Positions 16,475 to 27,654 of a stretch of 64,000 nucleotides of DNA are shown here, in pieces. The notes beneath the pieces were generated by a model. The model saw nothing but the letters and a program-made list of their open reading frames with translations. It searched no databases and was not told where the DNA came from. The stretch is from Ruminococcus sp. JC304 (lineage in GTDB: Bacteria; Bacillota; Clostridia; Lachnospirales; Lachnospiraceae). The stretch covers positions 236,036-300,035 of the forward strand of contig HE978651.1 in the NCBI GenBank assembly GCA_000285855.2, written 5' to 3'. The stretch's first letter is position 1. Every line of letters begins with the position of its first letter. Both the position numbers and the translations under genes were made by a program.

Positions 16475-16693
16475 ATGTTAGTAGCTATTGGAGCAGCAAT
16501 CGCAGTTATGACAGGTATCGGAGCAGGTATTGGTATTGGTATGGCAACATCCAAAGCAGTAGAAGCAATCGCAAGACAGCCAGAAGCAGAAAGCAAGATC
16601 AGTAAAGCACTTCTTTTAGGATGCGCCCTTGCCGAAGCAACAGCTATTTACGGTTTCGTTATCGGTCTTCTGATCGTTATCATGCTTGGCTAA
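16475..16693 (+). CDS. atpE: ATP synthase subunit c
   Basis: 72 residues, two-helix hairpin with polar loop ARQPE. The ion-binding carboxylate is in LAEATAIYG. Compared with the Na+-type Ilyobacter ring, the Gln32 position is Ile (GIGIGMATSKAVE) and the Ser66 position is Ala (E-A-T), so two Na+ ligands are missing; this argues for proton coupling. Excellent ribosome site GGAGG at 16461-16465. No cleavable leader. Confidence 0.95.
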   Translation: MLVAIGAAIAVMTGIGAGIGIGMATSKAVEAIARQPEAESKISKALLLGCALAEATAIYGFVIGLLIVIMLG

Positions 16694-16723
16694 TTGATGG
16701 ATAAAGAATAAGTAGAAAGGCAG

Positions 16724-17233
16724 GTGGGACCGGTGATTGAAATTAATATCAACGTGGTCTTTACGATTATCAACCTGATTGTTCTTTATCTTTTAATGAA
16801 AAAGTTCTTATTTGGTCCGATCCTCAATGTGATGGAGCAGAGAAAAAACATGATCGACCAGCAGTTCGCAAGTGCCAAAGATACAGAAGAACAGGCATAT
16901 GAACTGAAAGGTAAATATGAAGATGCACTGAAATCTGCGAAAGACGAATCCATGCGTATTATAAATGCGGCAAAGGATGAGGCAAAAGTACAGGCTGAGC
17001 GTATTGTAAAAGATGCAAATACACAGGCCGGCGCAATGCTTGATAAAGCAAAGGCAGATATCAGGACAGAGCAGGAAAATGCTATGAAGGCTATGGAAAG
17101 CAGAGTGGCAGAGATCGCGCTGGATGCAGCCTCTAAGATCATGGGAGAGAAAAACAGCAGTCAGCAGGATTTGTCCCTTTATGACCAGTTTATAAAAGAG
17201 GCAGGTGATTCCAATGACGGAAACAAGCATTAA
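16724..17233 (+). CDS. atpF: ATP synthase subunit b
   Basis: 169 residues: one N-terminal membrane span (VVFTIINLIVLYLLMKKFLF), then a long Ala/Glu/Lys-rich coiled coil forming the peripheral stalk. Start GTG 16724 or GTG 16733 are both possible; no ATG is available. The end overlaps the atpH start by 20 bp. Confidence 0.92.
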   Translation: MGPVIEININVVFTIINLIVLYLLMKKFLFGPILNVMEQRKNMIDQQFASAKDTEEQAYELKGKYEDALKSAKDESMRIINAAKDEAKVQAERIVKDANTQAGAMLDKAKADIRTEQENAMKAMESRVAEIALDAASKIMGEKNSSQQDLSLYDQFIKEAGDSNDGNKH

Positions 17234-17717
17234 TTATGCAAAAGCATTATATGAGCTTTCTGTCCCGGAAGAAGCTGTTTCAGAGACAGAAAAGATTTTC
17301 AGGAGTACCCCGCAGTTAAAGGGTGCTCTTGAGAATCCGCTGGTTTCTTTAAAAGAAAAAGAACATGTAATTGACAGGGTATTCCCACAGGAGATGAAAA
17401 ATTTCCTGAAGGTGACCTGTAAATATCAGAAAATCAGCAGCATTTATGATATCCTGGAAGCATATTGCAATTACAGCCGCAAGCAGAAAGGAATCCTGAA
17501 AGCTGTTCTCACATATGTAACAAAACCGGAAGAAGCCCAGAAAGAGAAGATGGAAGATTTCCTTCGCAGGGAATTTGGAGCAAAGGAAGTAATCCTTACT
17601 CTCAGAGAAGACAAATCTTTGATCGGAGGCTTCATTCTTTCTGCCGGAGACAAAGAGTTCGACTGGAGTCTCCGCGGACGTTATAACAATTTAAGACAGA
17701 AATTGACACGGAGGTGA
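17214..17717 (+). CDS. atpH: ATP synthase subunit delta
   Basis: 167 residues from ATG 17214 (METS is preceded by an AGGTGAT ribosome site); the GTG at 17205 is less likely. Shows the OSCP/delta layout with N-terminal YAKALYELS and a C-terminal ...GGFILSAGDKEFDWSLRGRYNNLRQ block. Links F1 to the b stalk. Confidence 0.93.
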   Translation: MTETSINYAKALYELSVPEEAVSETEKIFRSTPQLKGALENPLVSLKEKEHVIDRVFPQEMKNFLKVTCKYQKISSIYDILEAYCNYSRKQKGILKAVLTYVTKPEEAQKEKMEDFLRREFGAKEVILTLREDKSLIGGFILSAGDKEFDWSLRGRYNNLRQKLTRR

Positions 17718-17724
17718 ATAAAAG

Positions 17725-19233
17725 TTGGCTGCAATGAATCCAGATGAAATCATTTCGATTCTGAAAGAAGAAATTAAGAATTATGACGAAATCAGCAAGG
17801 ACCAGGAAGTAGGAACAGTCATCTCCGTCGGAGATGGTATCGCCACGGTACATGGTATTGATCATGCTATGTATGGCGAGGTTGTAACCTTTGAGAATGG
17901 TCTGAAAGGTATGGTTCAGGATATCCGTGCAAACAGCATCGGATGTATCCTGTTCGGTAAAGATACAGGAATCAAAGAAGGAACAAAGGTAGCAAGAACC
18001 CAGAAGCAGGCAGGTGTGCCTGTAGGTGACGCTTTTATCGGAAGGATTGTAAACGCTCTGGGAGCGCCGATCGATGGTAAAGGTGAGATCAAGGCAGACG
18101 GGTATCGTCCGGTAGAGAATCCGGCACCTGGAATTATTGACAGAAAATCTGTAACAGTTCCTCTGGAAACAGGTATTCTTTCTATTGACTCCATGTTCCC
18201 CATCGGCCGTGGCCAGCGTGAGCTGATTATCGGTGACAGACAGACAGGTAAGACTTCCGTTGCACTGGATACCATTCTGAACCAGAAAGGCAAAGATGTA
18301 ATCTGTATCTATGTTGCAATCGGACAGAAAGCTTCCACAGTAGCTAAGATCGTATCTACTCTGGAGAAACATGGTGCTATGGACTATACAACAGTATTCT
18401 CCTCTACAGCCAGTGACTGTGCACCGCTTCAGTATATTGTTCCTTATGCAGGTACTGCACTTGCTGAGTACTTCATGTATAAGGGAAAAGATGTATTAAT
18501 GGTTTATGATGATTTATCCAAGCATGCAGTTGCATATCGTGCACTGTCATTGCTTCTGGAACGTTCACCGGGACGTGAGGCTTATCCTGGAGATGTATTC
18601 TATCTCCATTCCAGATTACTGGAGCGTTCCAGCCGTCTGAATGAAAAGGCCGGCGGTGGTTCTATCACTGCACTTCCTATCATTGAGACACAGGCAGGTG
18701 ACCTTTCCGCATATATTCCTACAAACGTTATTTCCATCACAGATGGTCAGATTTTCCTGGAGAGTGACCTGTTTAACTCTGGTATGCGTCCGGCGGTTAA
18801 CGTAGGTCTTTCCGTATCCCGAGTTGGTGGTGCTGCACAGGCAAAAGCCATGAAGAAAGCAGCAGGAAGTGTCCGTATCGATCTGGCTCAGTATCGTGAG
18901 ATGGAAATCTTTACACAGTTCAGTTCTGATCTGGACGAGGCTACAACTCAGCAGCTGAAATACGGAAGCGGACTTATGGAACTTCTGAAACAGCCGCTTT
19001 CAAGCCCATTAAGTCTTCATGAGCAGGTCATCACTCTTTGTGCGGCAACACACAAGGCAATGATGGATGTGGAAACTAAGAAGATGAAGAAGTATCAGAG
19101 AGATATGCTGGACTACTTTGACAGTGCTTATCCGGAAATCGGAAGAGAGATCGAGGAGAAGAGACAGCTTCCGGATGAACTGGCAGAAAAGATCGTGAAA
19201 GTGGCAGAAGAATTTGCAGATAAGAGCAGGTAG
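17725..19233 (+). CDS. atpA: ATP synthase subunit alpha
   Basis: 502 residues, full length. Walker A GDRQTGKT at 170-177, the [19 protein letters not shown]-type block as [16 protein letters not shown]. Noncatalytic nucleotide-binding subunit of F1. GGAGGTG stands 8 bases before TTG 17725, which I take as start; ATG 17734 is an alternative. Confidence 0.97.
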   Translation: MAAMNPDEIISILKEEIKNYDEISKDQEVGTVISVGDGIATVHGIDHAMYGEVVTFENGLKGMVQDIRANSIGCILFGKDTGIKEGTKVARTQKQAGVPVGDAFIGRIVNALGAPIDGKGEIKADGYRPVENPAPGIIDRKSVTVPLETGILSIDSMFPIGRGQRELIIGDRQTGKTSVALDTILNQKGKDVICIYVAIGQKASTVAKIVSTLEKHGAMDYTTVFSSTASDCAPLQYIVPYAGTALAEYFMYKGKDVLMVYDDLSKHAVAYRALSLLLERSPGREAYPGDVFYLHSRLLERSSRLNEKAGGGSITALPIIETQAGDLSAYIPTNVISITDGQIFLESDLFNSGMRPAVNVGLSVSRVGGAAQAKAMKKAAGSVRIDLAQYREMEIFTQFSSDLDEATTQQLKYGSGLMELLKQPLSSPLSLHEQVITLCAATHKAMMDVETKKMKKYQRDMLDYFDSAYPEIGREIEEKRQLPDELAEKIVKVAEEFADKSR

Positions 19234-19241
19234 GTGTTGAT

Positions 19242-21535
<2,294 letters not shown>

Positions 21536-21547
21536 GGAGCGGATTTT

Positions 21548-21961
21548 ATGGCAGATACATTTGGTCTTGAGATTTATGCCAGTAATAAGCTGGCGTTTGC
21601 AGGACGTGCCAAAACCCTGACAATCCCGGCTGTTGACGGTGAGCAGGCCTTTCTGGCACAGCATGAGAATATTGTTGCTGCTATCATTCCGGGAGAAATG
21701 CGTTTCGAGGAAGCAGATGGCACAAAGCATGTTCTGGCTGTGAGCAGTGGGTTTGTGGAGATGATCAATAACCGTGTGAAGCTGTTCTGTCTGACGGCAG
21801 AGAGTCCTGAGGAGATTGATATCCGCAGGGCGCAGGAAGCGAAGGAGAGAGCAGAAGAGCAGATGAGACAGAAGCAGAGTATTCAGGAGTATCATATGAA
21901 TCAGCTGGCTCTGTCCAGAGCTATGGCACGACTGAGGGTTACGAGTCATAAAGAGATATAA
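21548..21961 (+). CDS. atpC: ATP synthase subunit epsilon
   Basis: 137 residues: N-terminal beta sandwich (IYASNKLAFAGRAKTLTIPAVDGEQAFLAQHENIVAAI) and C-terminal helical hairpin with many Ala/Glu/Gln. Last gene of the operon, followed by two terminator hairpins. Confidence 0.95.
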   Translation: MADTFGLEIYASNKLAFAGRAKTLTIPAVDGEQAFLAQHENIVAAIIPGEMRFEEADGTKHVLAVSSGFVEMINNRVKLFCLTAESPEEIDIRRAQEAKERAEEQMRQKQSIQEYHMNQLALSRAMARLRVTSHKEI

Positions 21962-21993
21962 GTACATTTTGATAAATGTAGGAAAACCCCAAA

Positions 21994-22061
21994 GGGGACG
22001 CTTGAGCAGCGTCCCCTCTGGACACCCCTTGCGCTTTTTTTAGGGAGCGCAAGGTTTTTTT
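21994..22061 (+). terminator. Double terminator of the ATP synthase operon
   Basis: Hairpin 1: GGGGACGCT (21994-22002) with AGCGTCCCC (22008-22016). Hairpin 2: CCTTGCGCT (22027-22035) with AGCGCAAGG (22046-22054), followed directly by seven T. Confidence 0.85.
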
Positions 22062-22109
22062 ATGGGGAAGGGTATTAACTTGGCTGATTTGCCGGGTTGG
22101 GTCAAAAAA

Positions 22110-22138
22110 GTCACCGCGGGTTCGCGGTGGCTTTTTTT
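22110..22138. terminator. Terminator hairpin between atp operon and GT2 gene
   Basis: GTCACCGCG (22110-22118) and CGCGGTGGC (22123-22131) with an A-run before and seven T after; the symmetric design suits the convergent GT2 gene as well. Confidence 0.8.
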
Positions 22139-22209
22139 CGGTAGTGGGGAGGTGGGGGATGGGGTTACGTTTTGAAATACAGATGGATCAGATTTCGATA
22201 TTTGTCTAT

Positions 22210-22920
22210 CTACATAGATTTTTTTAGGGTGTGGAAGTCTTTGATTGCCTGGTAGCCGATTTTGGTGATTTTTTTTAGGTTGAGGGAGTTGGTTCCGGCT
22301 TGGCGGGGTTTGAAGGTGATGGGGAGGAAGGTTATTTTTTCTTTGTAGTATACGAAGTAGGTGGTGAGCATGATATTGGGGAGGTTGTAGTTTTTGGGGA
22401 GGCGGTGGATGTATTTGTTTACCAGGTCTGTGCGCATCAGGCGGAAGGGGGCGTTGGCATCCGGGATTTTTACTCCGAAGATCAGGCGAAGGAGAAGGCA
22501 GACTGTGTTTTCTACGAATTTTCTGGATTTTCCGTCACCGCGGACTTTGCGGTTTCCGATGATGGCATCGTAGGTGTTTCTTTTTTTCCAGAAGGCTTCA
22601 AATTCGTCGGGGTTGGTCTGACCGTCGGAATCGGTCTGGAAGATATAGTCAGCTCTGTGTTCAATGGCGTAGCGGTAACCGTAGAGAACGGTGGAACCGT
22701 GGCCGCCGTTTGGCTTGGTCAGGGGGATTAGGAGAGGGCGGGCCTGTGCCAGTTTGCAAATTAGCTCATAAGTATTATCTTTGCTTCCATCGTTAATGAT
22801 AACCAGACGGGATTGTCCCTCTTTGTTGTGGGACTCTACGATGGGATACCATTCACTGACTGTGCGTTCTATGTTTTCTGCCTCGTTGTATGCGGGAATT
22901 ACGATAAATAATGAAGACAT
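22210..22920 (-). CDS. Family 2 glycosyltransferase (dolichol-P-mannose synthase-like)
   Basis: 236 residues. GT-A fold with VIPAYNEAENI, the VIINDGSKDNT block, the metal-binding TDSDGQTNP (DxD) and the NAPFRLMR segment. It has no membrane span in this frame, so it resembles soluble polyprenyl-phosphate glycosyltransferases that start or modify envelope glycans. Its codons end in C far more often than those of the neighbours (AAC, TAC, ACC, CTC, CCC), which may mean recent transfer. It is monocistronic. Confidence 0.88.
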   Translation of the reverse strand: MSSLFIVIPAYNEAENIERTVSEWYPIVESHNKEGQSRLVIINDGSKDNTYELICKLAQARPLLIPLTKPNGGHGSTVLYGYRYAIEHRADYIFQTDSDGQTNPDEFEAFWKKRNTYDAIIGNRKVRGDGKSRKFVENTVCLLLRLIFGVKIPDANAPFRLMRTDLVNKYIHRLPKNYNLPNIMLTTYFVYYKEKITFLPITFKPRQAGTNSLNLKKITKIGYQAIKDFHTLKKSM

Positions 22921-23080
22921 GTATGATTTCTCCTTGTTTCTGTTTCCATGTATCTGAGTGATTGTTGCATTTCTTTTATTATACCTTGATAGTTCTTTGC
23001 TGGCAACCGATATATAAATTTACTCTAGCTATTCTATGGCACAGTGTATTATACTTAACCCAAAGGATGGGAGGTTTTTT

Positions 23081-24097
23081 ATGGTTACGATAAAAGAGAT
23101 TGCCAGACAGGCAGGGGTAAGCACGACTACAGTTTCCAATGTTCTGCACAAGAAAAATGCCAGGGTTTCAGCTGAAACTATAGAGAAGGTGGAAAGGCTG
23201 CTGGCAGAAAATAATTATATCCCAAGACTGGGGCTGAATGCATTGACCAACCGGAGTTCCGGAATTATCTGTATTCTTATTACAACGCCGAAGTTTGCCA
23301 GAGGCTCTGCTTATGAGACACCATTTTATGGGAATATACTGGGACACCTGGAGAGGCTTCTGAGAGAAAAGGGATATTATATTATGATTTTCTCGGATAA
23401 GAATGTAGAGGAAATTGAGAAGATGACAGTTGGCTGGAATGTAGATGGGATCATTACGATTTCTATGCCCTACAGACATCTGAAAAAAATAGCCGGATTA
23501 TCTGAAATACCCATAGTGTCCATTGATATGGATGAAATGCCGGAAGGGAATGAGGAGTATTATCAGGTTACGTCTGAAGATAAAAAGGGCGGCAGAGAGA
23601 TGGCAGAATATTTGATCAGACAGGGTATGAAAAGAATTGTGTATCTGGCAAATGAAAATCATGGTGCGGATCATCTGCGTTTTCTGGGGGTAATGGAGGC
23701 AGTACGTGATGCAGATAGAGATGTTCTTCTGGAAGAGAAACGTCTGCCCGGAAATGATGTAGAACGAGAGAAATGTTATCAGGATTTTTTGAAATATGTG
23801 GGAACAGAGACGGCTCTGTTCTTTTCTGCAGATATTAATGCGGCAGAGATGATCTCTTTTCTTCACAGGAATAAGGCGAAGATTCCGGAGGAAATCTCTG
23901 TAGCAGGGATGGACGATGATGTATTTGCCACTATTGTTTATCCTCGCCTGACTACGATCCGTGTAGATGTAGGAGAAAAAGCGGAGACAGCAGTGGATGT
24001 GCTGATGAAACTTATACACGGGGAAAAGTGTGAAAAGAATGTATATATGACTGGAGTACAGCTGGTGGAAAGGGAAAGTGTAAAAATTAAGCCATAA
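23081..24097 (+). CDS. LacI-family transcriptional regulator
   Basis: 338 residues from ATG 23081 (GGGAGG at 23069-23074); the upstream ATG at 23036 lacks a ribosome site. N-terminal helix-turn-helix VTIKEIARQAGVSTTTVSNVLHKK with hinge, then a periplasmic-binding-protein-like effector domain (GIICILIT..., GMDDDVFATIVYPRLTTIRVD). Adjacent to and upstream of a sugar ABC transporter and two glycosidases, so it probably represses that locus until an oligosaccharide or its product binds. Confidence 0.92.
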   Translation: MVTIKEIARQAGVSTTTVSNVLHKKNARVSAETIEKVERLLAENNYIPRLGLNALTNRSSGIICILITTPKFARGSAYETPFYGNILGHLERLLREKGYYIMIFSDKNVEEIEKMTVGWNVDGIITISMPYRHLKKIAGLSEIPIVSIDMDEMPEGNEEYYQVTSEDKKGGREMAEYLIRQGMKRIVYLANENHGADHLRFLGVMEAVRDADRDVLLEEKRLPGNDVEREKCYQDFLKYVGTETALFFSADINAAEMISFLHRNKAKIPEEISVAGMDDDVFATIVYPRLTTIRVDVGEKAETAVDVLMKLIHGEKCEKNVYMTGVQLVERESVKIKP

Positions 24098-24231
24098 AAG
24101 AGGCTCCGGAGTACTGGGATTGGCAAAGTGACGAAAGCAAAAATTGTATATTTTTAACAAGCTAAAGTGGAGAAATAAGTAAAGATTACGAGAAAATTTA
24201 GATAAGATTCACAAAAACAGGTTAATTTGAC

Positions 24232-24263
24232 TTTTTATAGGTTATGTAGAAAACCTATAAAAA
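24232..24263 (+). promoter_or_regulatory. Perfect inverted repeat in the transporter control region
   Basis: TTTTTATAGGTT (24232-24243) and AACCTATAAAAA (24252-24263), 12-bp arms with an 8-bp centre, about 30 bp before the promoter. It has no T-run and could be an operator or an upstream terminator. It lacks the central CG usual for LacI-family operators. Confidence 0.45.
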
Positions 24264-24289
24264 TATACACAATAGAAGACGAAAATATG

Positions 24290-24318
24290 TTGACAATTCA
24301 CATAAAGCGAAGTATATT
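24290..24318 (+). promoter_or_regulatory. Promoter of the sugar ABC transporter operon
   Basis: Perfect TTGACA (24290-24295), 17-bp spacer, TATATT (24313-24318). Just downstream, TTGCTGTTT pairs with AAACAGCA across GAGGCA (about 24340-24365), a hairpin or operator near the start of the leader. The rest of the 306-bp gap is AT-rich with nothing further. Confidence 0.75.
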
Positions 24319-24403
24319 AAATGCATAAGACAAACGAACGTTGCTGTTTGAGGCAAAACAGCAGCAAAAGTTGCAATCACTGAATAGAGGAGGACAGACA
24401 GAT

Positions 24404-25282
24404 ATGAAGAGAAAGAAAAAAGAATATCTGGAATGTGCGGCTTTTACAGTTCCGTCATTGTTTCTTGTAATGTTGGTATTTTACATTCCCTTTGTAATGA
24501 GCCTTTACTACTCACTTACAGAGTGGAACGGAATTTCCAAATCACCGAAATTTATCGGACTGGAGAACTTTAAGAAATTGTTCAGTGGTTCTTCAGATTT
24601 CCTGCAGAGCCTGATCTTTACCGGCAAGTATACCATTGTTTTCATGATCTTGGTAAATATCCTTGCACTGGCAATCGCAGTAGCTCTTGTACAGAAGATT
24701 CCGGCTGCGAATGTAATGAGGAGTATGTTCTTCATTCCGTATATCATGAGTATGACAATCGTAGGTTTCATCTGGAAATTCATTTTTTCACAGGGATTTG
24801 CAGCACTTTTTGAAAAAACACACCTGGGATTCTTAAATCTCAGCTGGCTGGGTGACAGTCATCTCGCATTCTATGCAGTGGCCTTTGTAGGTATCTGGCA
24901 GGCACTTGGCTTCTATATTGTTTTATATATTGCAGGACTTCAGGCAGTTCCTACAGATGTGCTTGAGGCAGCAGAAGTAGATGGGGCTACTTCCTGGAAG
25001 AAATTTTTCAAAGTTACACTTCCTCTTCTGGGACCGTCCATTACAACCTGTGTATTTATGTCCCTGACAAATGCCGTTAAGGTATTTGATATCATCCTGG
25101 CACTTACCAAAGGTGGCCCGGGAGGATCTACATACAGTGTAACACTTGATATTTACAGAGAAGCTTTCCAGAATAATAATTATGGTCTTGGATCTGCCAA
25201 GGCATTGGTATTCTTTGTGATCATCCTGGTTATCACACAGCTGGTATTAAAAGCTATGCATAGCAGGGAGGTAGATTTATAA
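24404..25282 (+). CDS. Sugar ABC transporter permease, MalF/UgpA type
   Basis: 292 residues from ATG 24404 (GAGGAGG at 24387-24393). Six membrane spans and the EAA loop EAAEVDGATSWKKFFKVTLPLL that docks to the ATPase. No ATP-binding subunit is encoded nearby, so a shared MsmK-type ATPase is likely. The last base of its stop codon is the first base of the next gene's ATG. Confidence 0.93.
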   Translation: MKRKKKEYLECAAFTVPSLFLVMLVFYIPFVMSLYYSLTEWNGISKSPKFIGLENFKKLFSGSSDFLQSLIFTGKYTIVFMILVNILALAIAVALVQKIPAANVMRSMFFIPYIMSMTIVGFIWKFIFSQGFAALFEKTHLGFLNLSWLGDSHLAFYAVAFVGIWQALGFYIVLYIAGLQAVPTDVLEAAEVDGATSWKKFFKVTLPLLGPSITTCVFMSLTNAVKVFDIILALTKGGPGGSTYSVTLDIYREAFQNNNYGLGSAKALVFFVIILVITQLVLKAMHSREVDL

Positions 25283-26121
25283 TGACAATGGCCCAGAGAA
25301 AGAAAACGAAAAAGATAGTACTGACAATTATAATGCTTATCTTGGCGTTGATTTATATTTACCCTGTATTTCTGATGGTGATCAACTCAGTGAAGCCCTT
25401 TGGCGAAGTTATTATGGATGTAATCGCACTTCCAAGTAAGATTGAATGGAGCAATTACACCTATGTAATGGACAAAATGAAGTATGGCAAGCTGTTCCTT
25501 AACAACGTGATCATTACCGTGATCGGTATTGTGGGAATCATCATATTTTCTTCTATGTCTGCTTATATCATCAGCAGAAAGAAAAACAAATATACCAGAT
25601 TTGCACAGTTTATGATCACAACGCCTATGCTGATCCCGTTCCAGACGATTATGATCACACTTCTGAAAGTTATGAACGTAGTAAATCTTTCCGGAAGCAA
25701 GGTAGGACTTGGAATACAGTACTGGGGATTCGGTATTCCCATGGCAGCATTTATTTATGGGAATTTTATGTCAACAATTCCCAAGGAGCTGGATGAAAGT
25801 GCATTTATCGATGGTGCAGGAACCTTCCGTACCTATCGTTCTATTATTTTCCCGCTCCTGAAATCTGTAACCTTTACAGTCATCGTAATCGATGTAATGT
25901 GGATCTGGAATGACTTCCTTCTTCCACTGCTTATGGTCAACAGTTCAAATGAGACTAAGACGCTGGTGCTTTCCGCTTATACATTCGTAGGTCAGTTCAA
26001 TACACAGTGGCATTACGCAATGGCAGCTATGGTGCTGGCAGTACTTCCATCTATCATTATCTTTATTTTCCTGCAGAAGTATATTGTAGAGGGTGTTGTT
26101 GCAGGTGCAGTAAAAGGTTGA
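25282..26121 (+). CDS. Sugar ABC transporter permease, MalG/UgpE type
   Basis: 279 residues with six spans and the EAA loop as DESAFIDGAGTFRTYRSIIFPLL. Pairs with the preceding permease. GGGAGGT precedes ATG 25282; ATG 25288 is an alternative. Confidence 0.93.
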   Translation: MTMAQRKKTKKIVLTIIMLILALIYIYPVFLMVINSVKPFGEVIMDVIALPSKIEWSNYTYVMDKMKYGKLFLNNVIITVIGIVGIIIFSSMSAYIISRKKNKYTRFAQFMITTPMLIPFQTIMITLLKVMNVVNLSGSKVGLGIQYWGFGIPMAAFIYGNFMSTIPKELDESAFIDGAGTFRTYRSIIFPLLKSVTFTVIVIDVMWIWNDFLLPLLMVNSSNETKTLVLSAYTFVGQFNTQWHYAMAAMVLAVLPSIIIFIFLQKYIVEGVVAGAVKG

Positions 26122-26213
26122 TGATCTGAAATTTATAATAATGTAAATGACCGGTTGGTTTCATGCCGGACAGAATAAAACAATGAAATCAAAATCAAAA
26201 GGAGGATTTTAAG

Positions 26214-27476
26214 ATGAAGAAAAAACTGATCAGTGTAATGCTTTGTGCAGCAATGGCAACTACTATGTTTTCAAGCGTAGCAGTTCATGCAGAAGGTGAC
26301 GACGAAGGCGAGATCTATATGTTTATCTCCCAGCCGGAGTATGCAGATGCCATCACAGCTCTTATTGATGAGTACAAAAATGTAGAGCCGGGTGTTACTA
26401 TCAACTATGAGACAACACAGAACGATTATCCTACACTTTTAAAGGCAAAACTTAACTCAGGTGAGTGCCCGGATATCTTCTCCTCCACATCAGGAAAAGA
26501 AATCGAAACATATAAAGAATACTCTCTTGATCTTACAGGACAGCCATTGGTTGATGCTATGGACGACAATGTAGCAGCAGCTATGAAAGATGCCAACGGC
26601 GAAGGCTGTTATGGTATGGCAATCAAAGGAAACTATTTCGGACTGATCTACAACCAGGATCTTCTGGATAAGGCAGGCGTTGAAAAAGTTCCGGAAACTA
26701 TGACAGAATTAAAAGATTGTGTAGAGAAATTAAAAGCAGCAGATATTACACCATTTACAAGTGGATATGCTGAATGGTGGGTATTTAAACATGTATTCCA
26801 GCACTTTGCGGATGCAGCATCTGATGATGTGCAGAAAATGGTAGCAGGATTTGAAGATGGATCTGATTCTCTGGAAAATTATCCGATCCTGACAGACAAC
26901 TTCTTTGAATTTATTGATCTGGTAAAGGATAACGGAGATCAGAAACCTCTGGAAACAGATTTAAGTGGTGAAGAAGCAGCACTTGCAGCCGGAAAAGCAG
27001 CTATTATGATTGGACAGGGCGCATGGGTTGAAAGTGATCTGATGAAGATTAATCCAGACCTTAAGATTACATTTGCAGGATATCCGGTAGATGAAGATGC
27101 TTCTCATTGCCAGGTTATCACAGGATCAGATCAGGCACTTCGTGTAAGCAAAGATTCCGAAAATCAGGAGATCGTTCTGAACTTCCTGAACTGGTGGTAT
27201 ACCTCTGACTATGGTAAAGCATGGTTCACAGATGTTGCAGGTGTAGTTCCGCCAATTAAGGGTGACTTTGATACAGAGTATGAAGTAATCAAACAGGGTT
27301 CTGCTTCCGTTGAAGAAAAAGGTGCGGCTCCTCTCGAAATAATTTACTCTACAGACAGCTTCCATCAGGCATTTGGTGAAGCTATGCAGGCATATGTAGA
27401 AGGCAGCGCTTCCAAAGAAGATACAATCAGCACAATTGAACAGAAATATCAGGAAATTGACGGGGCTTCAAACTAA
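26214..27476 (+). CDS. Extracellular sugar-binding protein of the ABC transporter
   Basis: 420 residues. Family 1 solute-binding fold (YETTQNDYPTLLKAKLNSGECPDIF, GKAAIMIGQGAW, and FLNWWYTSDYGKAWF). The signal peptide MKKKLISVMLCAAMATTMFS ends in AVHA (residues 23-26), a signal peptidase I site. I see no lipobox (the only early Cys, residue 11, is inside the hydrophobic core), which is unusual because Gram-positive binding proteins are normally lipid-anchored. A terminator follows, so the glycosidase genes may be expressed separately or by read-through. Confidence 0.92.
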   Translation: MKKKLISVMLCAAMATTMFSSVAVHAEGDDEGEIYMFISQPEYADAITALIDEYKNVEPGVTINYETTQNDYPTLLKAKLNSGECPDIFSSTSGKEIETYKEYSLDLTGQPLVDAMDDNVAAAMKDANGEGCYGMAIKGNYFGLIYNQDLLDKAGVEKVPETMTELKDCVEKLKAADITPFTSGYAEWWVFKHVFQHFADAASDDVQKMVAGFEDGSDSLENYPILTDNFFEFIDLVKDNGDQKPLETDLSGEEAALAAGKAAIMIGQGAWVESDLMKINPDLKITFAGYPVDEDASHCQVITGSDQALRVSKDSENQEIVLNFLNWWYTSDYGKAWFTDVAGVVPPIKGDFDTEYEVIKQGSASVEEKGAAPLEIIYSTDSFHQAFGEAMQAYVEGSASKEDTISTIEQKYQEIDGASN

Positions 27477-27500
27477 GACTAGCAGACAAAGATGATAACT

Positions 27501-27533
27501 GGGGAAGAAGCTATGCTTCTTCCCCTTATTTTA
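27501..27533 (+). terminator. Terminator after the binding-protein gene
   Basis: GGGGAAGAAGC (27501-27511), loop TAT, GCTTCTTCCCC (27515-27525), then TTATTTTA. Confidence 0.8.
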
Positions 27534-27654
27534 TGTCACTGAAGCGACCCGTCGCAGGCGGAGAATCCTGCAAGCAGGATTCTTTGTTGTACCGTGACTT
27601 GCATAACAGAGAATAAAAAAGAATTGTTTTATAGAAAAGGAGATCAGAAATCAG

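Noticed and set aside
24330-24370. Catabolite-response (cre) site upstream of the sugar transporter
   Set aside because: The palindromic stretch TTGCTGTTT...AAACAGCA does not match the WTGNAARCGNWWWCA consensus.
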